30,173 bases of DNA from Nemertoderma westbladi. Its lineage: Eukaryota > Xenacoelomorpha > Nemertodermatida > Nemertodermatidae. The stretch is taken from contig JAUCBJ010006419.1 in NCBI GenBank assembly GCA_032718475.1, forward strand, positions 1 to 30,173, in the 5' to 3' direction. Both the position numbers and the translations under genes were made by a program. The notes beneath the pieces are model-generated. The model had not been told where the DNA came from, ran no database searches, and was given only the letters and a program-made list of their open reading frames with translations. Positions 18,436 to 28,780 of this stretch are shown here, piece by piece; within the stretch, counting starts at the first letter, position 1, and every line of letters starts with the position of its first letter.

Positions 18436-19275
18436 TTCGATCCATTGGGATTCATCAGCCCAGTCATACTAGTTGCTAGGAGCTTAGTACAACAAATGTG
18501 GCTCGAAAACCACTCGTGGGATGATCCACTCAAGGGAGAACTGCTAAAGAAGTGGATGAAATGGGAAGATTCTCTACCATCTATCGAGAACTTTAAGATA
18601 TCCCGCTCTTATTTTGGTCACATTCGCCCCACATATTCCTATCAACTCCATGTGTTTGGAGACGCCAGCGATATTGGAATAGGTATAATAGCCTACCTGA
18701 GTGTTGAAACTCCGGATGGAATTAAGGTTTCATTGGTCACCTCTAAGGCCCTAATAAATAACAAACTACGAGTTCCCAGAGCGGAGTTAAAGGCGGCTCT
18801 ATACGCTACAGCCATCGGCCGAAATGTAGCGGAACAGATCGAATATCCACTTGAGAAAACTGTCTATTGGACTGTCTATGCTTTACTCATTCTGGAGTAT
18901 ATAACTAATGAAGTCTGTCAGATCAGCATCTTTGTTACCAACAGAGTAGCCATTATGCTCAGTTGCTTTAATATAGATCAATGGAGACATTGCCCTGGGA
19001 CGATTAATCCAGCCGACATCGCTTCCAGATGCGCAACTCCTCAAGAATTGATAGATAATCCAGACTGGTTAGGTGGACCCGACTTCCTGAGTAAAGAAGT
19101 GGAGGAATGGCCCCCTCATCTCACCACGGCGGAGATTAGACAAGCCAAGGGAGTGGAGAAAGTCAAACCGAAAACCCAAACGAGTAAATCAAAGTTATTT
19201 AACCCAGTGATAGATCTGTCTGTGCTACACGCCTCCGGTGACGACACTAGATCTAAACTCACCCACGGATGTTAA
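18436..19275 (+). pseudogene. pol: BEL/Pao connection and RNase H domain, catalytic Asp lost
   Basis: The frame starts FDPLGFISPV, the hallmark after BEL RT, followed by W-D-D-P-L. RNase H begins at HVFGDASD (first Asp), then RVPRAELKAALYA (Glu). The next conserved block, normally W-T-D-S, reads WTVYALLILEYI, so the third acidic residue is missing although the frame is open. CPGTINPADIASR follows as expected. The next frame takes over between about 19240 and 19270. Confidence 0.8.
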
Positions 19276-20982
19276 CCGAACTACAAATAAATCCGTTATA
19301 GAAATCAGGGAAAGAGACTGGAAATCTGGAACACCAGACGTCTCACAAGGACTCTCTCCTCCCATGCAAAGAGCGATAGATCATTACAGCTCCTGGAATC
19401 GGCTTTGCAAGGCCATTGTGTATTTGAGAAGATGCTTCCATTATCACTATTCCAGGACGAAGATCGCTAATGATACCACTCCAGTAGTAATTGAAAAAAA
19501 CCATGCTACAAAAGACCTTCCCACTTATAGAGTGTCTGACAAGTTTCTGACTGAGAAAATCAGTTACCAAGAACATGATGATACCAACAAGCAGCTACTG
19601 AGACTCCTGCAATGTTACGAGGATTCCGATAAGTATTTCCTGTTGTTGAGAAATCCACAGATGCGCTTAAGGGATCGTTTCTCTAGCACAATGATTGATG
19701 GGTTAATACGTGTTGGAGGGAGATTAACTAATGCTCCATTGTCCTTTGACACTAAGTTTCTCATACTCATTAGAAATCTTGAAATACAGATTAAGATGAT
19801 TGTAGATGTTCACAGTAAGCTTTACCATGCTGGTAGAGAACGAGTTCTTAGCGAAATTCGTACTCGCTATTATTTCCATAAGCCCCGTAGAGCTCTAGAC
19901 CAAGTTCTTAGGAACTGTATACCCTGTAGGAAAGCATTTAGTAGGCCTTTAACACAGCGAGAGGAAGAATTACCTAGGGAACGAGAAAGCTGTTATGAAC
20001 CACCCTTTACTAATACTGGTGTGGATTTATTTGGCCCTATTGAAGTATATCGTGCTAGGACTATAGTCAAGCGATGGTGCGTCATCTTTGTCTGTATGAC
20101 TTGTAGAGCGATCCATTTAGATATGGTGAACGATCTATCTACCAACTTCATACTGAGTTTACGCCGACAAATTGCTCGTTTTGGGACTAGCAACACAATG
20201 AGATCTGACAAAGGAACAAATTTCATTGGCGCCAATAACGAGATCAAAGCTTACGTGAAGAATTGGAACCAAAGACAGGTGGACAATCAGCTAAGAGTAA
20301 CAGCATCTAGCTGGACCTTCAACGCCACCGACGCCCCTTGGTGGGGAGGAAGTTGGGAGAGACTCATACGAAGCGTGAAGACCGCATTTTACTTCATAGT
20401 GCTGTGCCGCGCGTATCTCAACGACGAACTTTTGCGGACGTTAATGGAAGAAATCGCCGCCTATCTCAACGAGAGACCGCTTGTGCCATCTAGCCCCGAC
20501 TCCCTAGAAGCGCTAACACCCGCGCATTTCCTACTCAAGAAACCTATAGCCATGCTCCTTGCAATTGGAAATAACAGACGGAGACGAATACTGCCGACAA
20601 ACTTGGCAACTTATGCAGTTATTATCCCATCGTTTCGCTGACCATTTCGAAAAACATTATCTTCCTACGCTACAACTTCAAACAAAGTGGTTTGGTCCTT
20701 ATTGTGGAATCAGATCTTCCCCGTAAGAGTTGGCCGACAGGTCATATCATCGAGACTCATATATCCGATGATGGTTTAGTGTGATCGGTAGAACTTGTCG
20801 TCATGCGACGTAACTTTAAGAAACCTGGAATTGTGTTTGAAATGCAACAACTTAATTGCCCTATTGGTCGTTTATGTTTAATGGAAAGAGACCGAGAGTT
20901 GTCCGGTAACTATGGAAGGCAAGAGACTCTTCCCACGACCACCTCCCTAATTCAACAAACATCTAGGGACTCCTCAATGTAA
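19256..20982 (+). pseudogene. pol: BEL/Pao integrase, C-terminus frameshifted
   Basis: The frame is open to 20641. It includes the zinc-binding H-H-C-C region (VDVHSKLYHAGRERVL; NCIPCRKAF) and the DDE core: D at 20024 (GVDLFGPI), D at 20207 (RSDKGTNF), E at 20357 (GGSWERLIRSVK). After two small shifts near 20590 and 20700 the C-terminal BEL pattern LPTLQ...KWF and DLPRKSWPTG, then DDGLV with an in-frame stop, ends at TAA about 20982. The catalytic triad is intact but the reading frame as a whole is not. Confidence 0.85.
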
Positions 20983-21162
20983 CACGTACGGAGTGGGTGT
21001 GTGACTATTTTATTTATTTATGTATTATTATGTAATTTTATTATTATAAACGTTTTCTTTAATTTTATTCAGTAGAATGATATTTTACCGATTATTCAGT
21101 AGATTAGTGCAATATATTCGTGTTTTGTTACTTAATTACTTAGTATAATATATTTCGTTTAA

Positions 21163-22727
21163 CCCTATTAAACCCGGGGGGGGGGGGGGTCAATATGACC
21201 CCCCCCCGTGGTTTTTTTATTATAATTCTGAAACAAACGAAGTTGGGAATCTGAAATTTTATGAATTTTCCTAAAAATCTATTGTCTTCCTAGTAGTGAA
21301 AACCGTTTTCAAAAATATTGGGTACTTTTCGAGTTATAGCACCATTTTTTAACCCTACTTTTGGCACTTTTTTTGAGACGTTTTTTGAAAATTACATTTC
21401 ATTAAATATGAATTGTAACATCTCTATTTTTGATTTACACCTGTTTTTTGGTGTTAGAAATTTGATGGAATTCATATAAATTGATTTAGAAATTTCAAAC
21501 TTGTTTTTTTCGGTGGGTGCCAAATTTTGGTGCCAGCACCAAATTTTGAATTATGTCAATTTTGTAAATTGATTGTTTGAAACTTGTTTTTTACGCAATT
21601 GGGGTTTTTTGGGGTTCTGGATTCGATGAAATATATACGAGTTGCACCAAGCGTATCAAACTTCTATTTTTCGGTGCTGTGTGCAAATTTTGGTGCTAGC
21701 ACGAAATTTTGAAAATTCATTCGATAGATAAAATTGCTTGTGACAATTTATTTCTTGCGTTTTAGAGGTTTATGGCTGTTCTGAATTCAATGGAATAAAT
21801 AATTATCGAACTAGACATCTCAAACTTGTATTTTTCGGATGTGGGTGCAAAATGTGGTGCTAGCACCAAATTTAGAAAACCATCAAATATATCAATTGAT
21901 TGTGTCACCTAGTTTCTTGCGTTATACGGGTTTGTGATGGTTCTGAATTCAATGGAATCAGTAAAAATTTCAATAAGAGTTCTCAAACTGGTATTTTTTG
22001 CCAGTGGGTGAAAATTGTTGTGCCAGCACCAAATTTTGGAAAATATGCAAATTTATCAGTAGATAGTATCACCTTGTTTCTTGCGTTATACGGGTTTATG
22101 AGGGTCCTGAATCCGATGGAATCAATAAAAACCGCACTGGACATCGCAAACTTGTACTTTTTGGTGATGGGTACGAAATTTGGTGCTAGCACCAAAATTT
22201 GCCTAATTACGCCGAAAAATACAAGTATCAATGATCTGGCATATTAGAAATGTATTCCATTAGAATCAGCGCCCTCGAAAACCTGAAAATGTGAATTTAT
22301 AGCATCGTATAAGTGAATTAAATATTTTGTGTTCTACCTGAAAAGTGCTGGTTACTTGTTTTTTTCATTTTTTTCCTACGCAGAGAGGACTAAACGGCCA
22401 TTTATAGTAATCATATCATTTTTAAATATTTTCCAATGTATTTTGCACCCCAGAAAACCTGTATTGAAAAATAATTCGCCGAAAATGTAACTTTCAAATT
22501 TTGTGAAAATTGTGCACTACTTGTAATTTTGGTGCTGCAATATAACCACCCCAGTACATTTTTTCGAAAATTTTTTTTTTCGGTCGGATCCAGACAAGTG
22601 ATACCTACGTACAAACAAAAAATCAGACGTTTTCGTAAATATTTGTAGATTTTAGAGGGGGGGGGGGGGGTCAATATGACCCCATCCCGGTATTTGTACA
22701 GCATTTTATAGCCCGGTACTAATAGGG
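21163..22727. mobile_element. piggyBac-type non-autonomous DNA transposon, 1565 bp
   Basis: The ends CCCTATTA...TAATAGGG are inverted and lie between TTAA (21159-21162) and TTAA (22728-22731), the piggyBac target duplication. Sub-terminal G-runs followed by GGTCAATATGACC occur near both ends (about 21177-21205 and 22657-22684), the second in the same orientation, a pattern I associate with piggyBac-like elements. There is no transposase ORF. It sits between pol and the downstream unknown ORFs of the retroelement, so it is younger than that element. Confidence 0.82.
21500..22200 (+). repeat. ~163-bp minisatellite inside the piggyBac-type element, 5 units
   Basis: The string TGCCAGCACC, TGCTAGCACG or TGCTAGCACC followed by AAATTT recurs at 21531, 21693, 21859, 22021 and 22184 (spacing 162-166). 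Shared text between is TTTCTTGCG, GGTTTATGA, TCTGAATTCAATGGAAT and CTCAAACTTG. The units are degenerate. Confidence 0.8.
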
Positions 22728-22731
22728 TTAA

Positions 22732-23253
22732 CGGCAAGAAATAATTCATTTTCTCTTTCCTTACTGTCCGTATCATACTATAAATATGTGACTACAGTGA
22801 GATGAAATGTCAGTACTTATTAAAGTACAATATACCGCCCCTACTATACTTAAGTAGTATTGGTAAGTGGAGTATTAGGAATACAAAGTTCAGATCCTCG
22901 TGTCTCGGCTAAACCAAGCTCTGGGTAGACCTTGGAAACAACTTGCCTCTTCTCACTGACATTGCTTCTTGCAATATTGCTCTCATACCGTATATTAAAT
23001 ATATATATATATATATAGTAGAATGATGTCCATTTAACAGTAGAGTTGAAGCTCAAAATATTAACAAATATTATTAATATTGATAGTATTGTTAAACAAA
23101 TCTATTAAACAAATCTGTTACTAAATCTTCAAATAAATCTGTTAAACCTTTTGACTATCTGAAATTCTAGTCCGGGGGCATCGAGGGGGAGGCAGCGACG
23201 ACCGCTAGCCTAATTATAATTAATTATAATATCGATAAACTCATATAGCAGCT
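22732..23253. other. Non-coding spacer upstream of ORF-C
   Basis: About 520 bases without a gene. It contains an (AT)n tract near 22999-23018, three copies of an AAATCTRTTAAAC-like string near 23097-23145, and TTATAATTAATTATAAT just upstream of the ORF start. It would be the leader of the downstream unknown ORFs. Confidence 0.5.
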
Positions 23254-25507
23254 ATGACTGAGTTGATAGAAGATGATCTTGGTATCAGGGAACGATATAC
23301 CCTACCATTGCAATCGTTTGTTGATAGTTTAATACGCGGCGACGTTAGTCAACCCACTACAGAGGACTATGGCCATTATATTGAACCGCCAATGTCAAAG
23401 GAACAACTCACGCGTGAATTGGACTATAGAAAATTCACCGCTCGCTATACGCATCGTAATGGTACGTATATGGACTTCTTAACTACTGGTCATCCTATCG
23501 ATTTACACGATACGGACAATGTAGACACCGAAAGGGAAATGGTTCTATCTAAATATCATACTCAGCGGAGTCGGAATGAAAAACTGAGAATTGAACACGA
23601 AAAATTATATTCGAAATCGACTCGAAAGAGAAGACGTTGAAGAACCGGATAAACGCAGTGACTTCAACGTATATTTGGAATTCTTGAGAGAAACATTCTT
23701 CGAACAGATGGAGGAATATTGTAAAACTGGAGAAAGGTCACCCGCATTTCCCCTACAAGACGTTCTACTTTGGTATTATTGCGATGAATGCCCAAGACCC
23801 AACCAACAAACGGAAAGACATAAACATCCGCGGATACGTTGCTTTGAACACAGTTTTACTCGCTATACTTATGGGAGTTTCGAGCGTAACTTGTTCGACG
23901 TATCACCTACGCTCGTTCGACTCAATCGATCCTTAAATAAACATATGATCAGAGTTCCAGAATGCTCGATCAGACCTCCTCATTCCCTGGTGCGACCTCA
24001 GACTCTTGATCCTAATATTATGACGGATCCTCCTGAGTTGTTCTTATTGTTCAAAGACCTAGTGTTACCCAAACAATTAGTCGGTGGCACTCCGGTTGTG
24101 GGCTCTCTAGATATTCGCCCATACTACCTAGCCGGATTGGGATGCGGACATCTAATATCTCCATTCAACCCGTATAATCGTCCCGGTTTAACTCCGATGC
24201 AACCTGTCACCGAGGTGGAAGAGAGCGTTGTACGAAATGTGCTAGACGCTATTCGACAAAAGATTGGAAAAGGAACCTACGATTGTTTGGACAAACGTAA
24301 ATTACAACAACAAGTCCAAGCGGTAAAAGAATTGGCTTTACCCCAGTTCGATCGGGAAATCCAGAATCTCGAAGAAGATATCAAACTTGGACGAATATAC
24401 TCTCTACAAGAGTTCTTGGACGAACGCTTCCAAAGACAAGTGGAGGAAAATCAGCTCGAGGAGAAACGTATCAAAATGGATGAGAGAGAAGAAGCAGCTT
24501 TAGCCCAACCAGAAGCTCAAATGCTTATGACTGATCTCTATTCCAAAACCATCATTCATCCTTCGATGGTTCCCCATTTCGGAGATAAACTATTCGCCAC
24601 GGTACAACCCCAACCGGTTGATATCAACTTAAGATCTAGAGATCTTATCGCTGACGCTCCTATGTTGCAACGTCCACCAATCGAGGCTGCTCGTGTCGAT
24701 GGTATACTCATTGAACCTCCGGACAATCAAGCGGATATTGTCCGTCGTATGGTACACGAGGTCAATCTACGCGCTAGACCTTTACCAAACTCATTTTACG
24801 GGATCAAAGATCACCCCTATTATAACGCCACCAAGGAGTGGAACGAAACTCTTAACGTTATCGAAATGTATGGAGTTGTCACTTATGATATCGAAGGTAG
24901 CGTTCCGGTCGGAGAACTGGGAACTACGCGAATGATACACATACGAGGATTAGCTGGTTCTACTCACGTATTTACTCGAGCTTGTTCCGACATTATCGAT
25001 TATGCTTTTGAGACTCTCACCGAGATACAAAAGAAACTCCGACATGGACAATTCAAACTCGCGCAGCGTTATGTTACCGATACCAAGCGCAAACCGGCCA
25101 TGGGTATAAATGGATCTATGCTACCCCAGCCAGTGCTCGAGATTCTGTTTGACGAGAGAATCCTTAAAATCGGCTCAGCAGTTTATGGAGATCTCCAAAA
25201 TGACTTCAGAAACATGGAGAATATCCCATATCCTTTCGTAGACACCCAGTTGATTGCACCATGGGCAGAAGGCCAAGGTTTCTTCCGAACAATGTATGCC
25301 AATACATCAAGTGGAATCAATAAAGTACAAAGAACCTCTATCAGACATCTCGCCTTCCAGGAATACGGATGGAATTTCAAAGTCGGAAATCCTGTCAGTT
25401 ATCAACAAACATATGGAGACCATTATTCTCTATTATATTTTGATGGACCAATTACCGCACCTGGCGTCGTCTACAGCTTTGTGAGTGTTCTACTCCGTCC
25501 CTCATAG
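23254..25507 (+). pseudogene. Unknown large protein ORF-C of retroelement, ~750 aa, one frameshift
   Basis: An ATG at 23254 reads 128 codons to a TGA at 23638-23640. An overlapping frame without its own ATG (open from at least 23591) carries on for over 600 codons to TAG 25505-25507. Composition and charge run on across the overlap, so I infer one gene with a single shift at about 23600-23640. It is soluble-looking: no signal peptide or membrane helix, so not a typical envelope protein. There is a long charged helix at residues ~270-330 (VQAVKELALPQFDREIQ ... QVEENQLEEKRIKMDE) and a beta-rich C-terminus (FKVGNPVSYQQTYGDHYSLL ... GVVYSFVSVLL). No family recognised. A capsid-like structural role is possible but only a guess. 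Far better preserved than gag-pol. Confidence 0.6.
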
Positions 25508-25510
25508 CTA

Positions 25511-26217
25511 ATGACTAATATACACTATCTTCGAGAACGCCGCACTTGCCGGTTGACTAGCCGATGTGTGCAGTCGCACTATACGCGCGCATCCCTTAGT
25601 GCTTTGAACAAACTCGCCAAGCTAGATGAACACAATAAATTCATTCGATTTGAATGCTTTAGGCGCTTTCTGACTCCGTTCCGCAACGTTGATAGTCAGT
25701 TCAAAGACCGCGCTTTGACCAAGCTCAGCTTAAGAGACTCAGCTGCTGAGAAGTTGGACAGCGCTGGATTCGCCATTTTTAAGGACATTTGTATACTGAA
25801 TCTACATTCATCTGTCATACAAAGACCTCGAATTCCTACAAGATATTCTATTGCGGAAGTTCAAACAGTGGGTTCACTTGAGGAAACAGATGCAATCTAC
25901 CTCAGCTATGCAAGTGGAAGAAGAACCAATTTGCTTGGAATCAGAGGAGATTCAACCCACAGCGCCCAGGAGCAGCAACAATGATTATGTGCTGGAATGG
26001 TATCAAGGTCCACAATGTCTCACAGCATACGATTATCGGGATGCCAATTATGTTTCTAGAAAACGTTATTGATTATATGCATCACGAGATCACTTTACCC
26101 TGGTGGACTCCAGCGTACCCTGCTCCTACTTTAAAGATCAACCTGCTATGGAGATTTATTGTGCGTATTGTAGACTCAATAATCTACACATCTTCGCAGT
26201 CTGTCCTCAATTTATGA
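25511..26217 (+). pseudogene. Unknown protein ORF-D with zinc-knuckle-like C-terminus, ~235 aa, frameshift and stop
   Basis: An ATG at 25511, 3 nt after the stop of ORF-C, starts a basic protein (RERRTCRLTSR, LSALNKLAKLD, FECFRRFLTPF). Near 25790-25850 the sense moves to another frame (KFKQWVHLRKQM, then an acidic stretch, then YVLEWYQGPQCLTAYDY), which has an in-frame TGA at 26070-26072 and goes on to C-x2-C-x5-H-x4-C at 26160-26204, close to a CCHC knuckle (usual spacing x4 before His). It could be a nucleic-acid-binding partner of ORF-C. No family recognised; the joint reading is an inference. Confidence 0.4.
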
Positions 26218-26245
26218 CTCATGCGCGATATACAATATACGATAT

Positions 26246-26606
26246 ATGCGCTATTTACAAAACTTTGTGGCCATCTAGTTGTGATTAGTGTAAGTCATAA
26301 CTCTGTTTTTATACTTAAAGCGCCACGTCCTAAAGGAACTGTTAATATTTCCCCGAAAGTAAATATAGCTGTCAGAGATTATATAGTAGCGATCAATCGA
26401 ATAATACAATAGTAGTCTACACCGCAATACTTCCTAGGGAACCCGAATCCAGTCTCCCACACCGTGGGTCATATGCCGCGCACGGACTGGCTTCGGCAGA
26501 TGTAACTTCAGTACACCAGGTAATTGGTAGGGCTAAAGTTGATTCATAATCAAAAGGAAAATTAAGATTGGCAGGTTAAACTGCTAAAGGTCTGAAAGCG
26601 CGAACA
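26246..26606 (+). repeat. 3' LTR (copy C), truncated at its 5' side
   Basis: It matches the last 362 bp of copy A (9488-9849) with about 15 substitutions and one indel, ends GCGCGAACA, and is followed by the target duplication GTGTT. The first ~790 bp of the LTR (U3, TATA-like box, AATAAA) and the polypurine tract are missing. The junction follows ATATACGATAT directly, with ATGCGC present both at 26221 and at the breakpoint. Confidence 0.85.
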
Positions 26607-26611
26607 GTGTT

Positions 26612-28458
26612 TTTGTTAATTTATTATATATTCTTAGCATCTATTGCACTTACAATACATACTGCAGATTGTCGAAGGGTCTAAATAAGTTTAAGGCATA
26701 ATATTCATAATTAATATAATTGAATGATAAGAGTTATATCATTAATTGTTGTGCGCCACTCTATTTGTATTTATATAAAACCTAAAATTAATTAGTCTTC
26801 CCACAGAAGAAAATAATATTTTTAGCAGTGATGACAGTATTACGGTATATTTCTTGAGACTCCAAGTATTTTCAAAACAAATTGCTACATGCTAACTTGT
26901 ATGCCTATGCATTGCTTACAGGCAGAATTGTTCAGCGCTATCACTATAGACTAAGTGAAAACCCATTGTTATAGTAACTGAGTAAACTATTAAAACTTGT
27001 ACCACAAGTAGTCCTTAGGTAACTACGTAATAGGAGAATATTAACTTTCACAATAATTGTTCACGAGTTTGTGTTCGTCCGCAAATAGTATGTACATAAA
27101 AGTATGTACATTTTATAAATACAATAAAAGAACATTATCTCTATCTACTGACCTGACCAAGTAATCCAATTACTATAATCATACCCATGAAGTTGCATAA
27201 AAACAAAGCATGTCAGTTTCCTTTCCCATGTATGTGTTAACACTAGTTGTGGAATGTGGTCATTAATTTCCGTATGTGTCTTGACCCCAGTTGGGGTTTG
27301 TGGACATTACTAAACATGTGTATTTTAGCTCCTTCTAGTGACAGAGTGAAAAGCCCATGTAGCCGTTCCCCATTCAGCCATTCCCACCTTATTAAATAGT
27401 GAGAACGCTATGTGATTTCTTCAAGCCTGCAAGCCCAGTCTTCTACAGCCAGGCAGTACTTTATGTGGTATATACAAATCTCTTGTCTGTATACTAGAAG
27501 AACCATCTGTCTGTCTGTCAGTCTGTGGTGTGGTCCCTCAGTCCCTATTGCAGTATTGAAAAGTTTGATATGTACGCCGAGCACGTTCGGCGCAGCACTA
27601 GAACTTGCGCCGGGAGCTGGCGCAGAAATGTGCTACGCCGGGCAATGAGCCTGAAGGGTCGGAGCAGAGATGTGCTATGGGGATTAACGTGTTTGGGGAG
27701 CTCCACATAATACAGTATTACTATCACACTGTAGGCCTAATATACTGATATAAGTTAGTAAGTAACACACGTCATAAACCAATTGAGGGAAAGGCAGAAA
27801 GGAGCTGGTTACAGATGTACAGAGGCAGACTTTTCTAACCAAAACAAAAAACGGCCACTTTACCAATTGAGGGAAAGGAGCAGGTTACAGATCACTGCAC
27901 CAGTGCCAGGCCAGTACTACTGTACAATTTTTCAATCCCGTTTCCATGGTGATGGGAATTACGATAATTTCCCATATGTCCGCCAGATAGAAATTGGGCT
28001 ACTATTTACTACTTATATCTGTATATAATTTTCAACAAACATGCCTGGTGGCTGTCCTTTATCTACAGTTCTAATAATTGCTAACCGAAAATTAATATTC
28101 TGGAATGTCAAAACCATGCTATCACATGTCTTGCTCTCTGATTGGATAGTTTAGTTTATTCGCAAATGAAGAATTATAAAATAAAATGTTGGCAATTTTA
28201 ACTTATTATTTATACTGACACACCGAATAAAAATGGTGTTTTCTAGAATTGGTCAAATTTTTCATTATACTTATTTCCCAGGCAACGGGAATGTAAACAA
28301 ATTCAAATGTGAAATATTTTGATAGACTTTTATTTCCTTTAATCACCTACCAAATCTCAAGGGAAGAATGCATTGTCGCCTTGAAATACAGGCGTGCAAA
28401 GTTTGAACTTTGCTCCCGGTTACCTTGGCACCTACAAGATAAAAATTAGCCTACAGAA
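26612..28458. other. Non-coding flank right of the retroelement
   Basis: It begins with the rest of the ~130-bp repeat unit (TTCTTAG at 26631). No gene is supported in the remaining 1.8 kb. There is a short CTGTCTGTCTGTC run near 27508 and a GC-richer patch at 27575-27660. The direct repeat described separately lies at 27779-27892. Confidence 0.5.
27779..27892 (+). repeat. Short direct repeat (CCAATTGAGGGAAAGG...GGTTACAGAT)
   Basis: Two copies, 27779-27816 and 27863-27892, are offset by 84 bp. The first has 8 extra bases (CAGAAAGG), itself a local repeat of AAAGG. Probably a local tandem duplication. Confidence 0.75.
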
Positions 28459-28768
28459 TGACATTTTATTATTTATTTTTAAAAAGTAAAGTAAATTTTC
28501 TTCGGCCGCTAGGCCAGGGCACAGGGATTACGCACAAAGTCTGACGACTTATTTCCAGTGCGATCCCCCAAGAACTTTACTCCCCAGAGGAAACTCCAGT
28601 ACTCATTAAGCTACCACTTAAGGATGCAAGGCAGAGATGCGCCCTGGCTGGTCCCTTTAAAGCATTCGTGCCGAAACGAAAACTGCCCTGGCCCATGTGA
28701 GGATCGAACCCACGACCTACAGGAGATGTGAATTCAATGCAACCACTACACCAAGGCCAGAAGGCTGC
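28459..28768 (-). mobile_element. tRNA-derived SINE
   Basis: On the minus strand the head has an A-box-like TTGGTGTAGTGGTTGCA and a B box GGTTCGATCC, closed by CTGGCC/GGCCAG (28684-28761). A tRNA-unrelated body of about 180 bp follows and ends in an A/T-rich tail (28459-28500). This head-body-tail layout is that of a Pol III SINE. The head shares GGTGTAGTGGTTG with the tRNA-like arms at 8237-8310. A (TTTA)n tract flanks its 5' side at 28781-28804. Confidence 0.72.
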
Positions 28769-28780
28769 AAGGTGGAACCT

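Larger units (their letters stand above)
8689..26611 (+). mobile_element. 17.9-kb composite BEL/Pao-type LTR retroelement with extra ORFs
   Basis: The element body is 8694-26606, flanked by the direct repeat GTGTT at 8689-8693 and 26607-26611. The ends are TGTAAAAGC and GCGCGAACA (or GCACGAACA), i.e. TG...CA. The 5' LTR (8694-9849) and 3' LTR (26246-26606) differ by roughly 15 substitutions and one indel over ~360 bp (hand count, about 4%). Joining the flanks restores one unit of the local ~130-bp repeat, confirming the insertion. The inside holds a decayed BEL/Pao gag-pol (about 15196-20982), unknown ORFs on both sides of it, a solo-like LTR and a piggyBac-type insertion. The element is dead: multiple frameshifts and a 3' LTR lacking its 5' part. 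Confidence 0.8.

Noticed and set aside
22411-22776. 121-codon minus-strand ORF at the right end of the piggyBac-type element.
   Set aside because: Spans the transposon end and the TTAA site, with no transposase motifs.
23254-25507. Envelope glycoprotein.
   Set aside because: No signal peptide, membrane helix or Cys-rich ectodomain can be seen.
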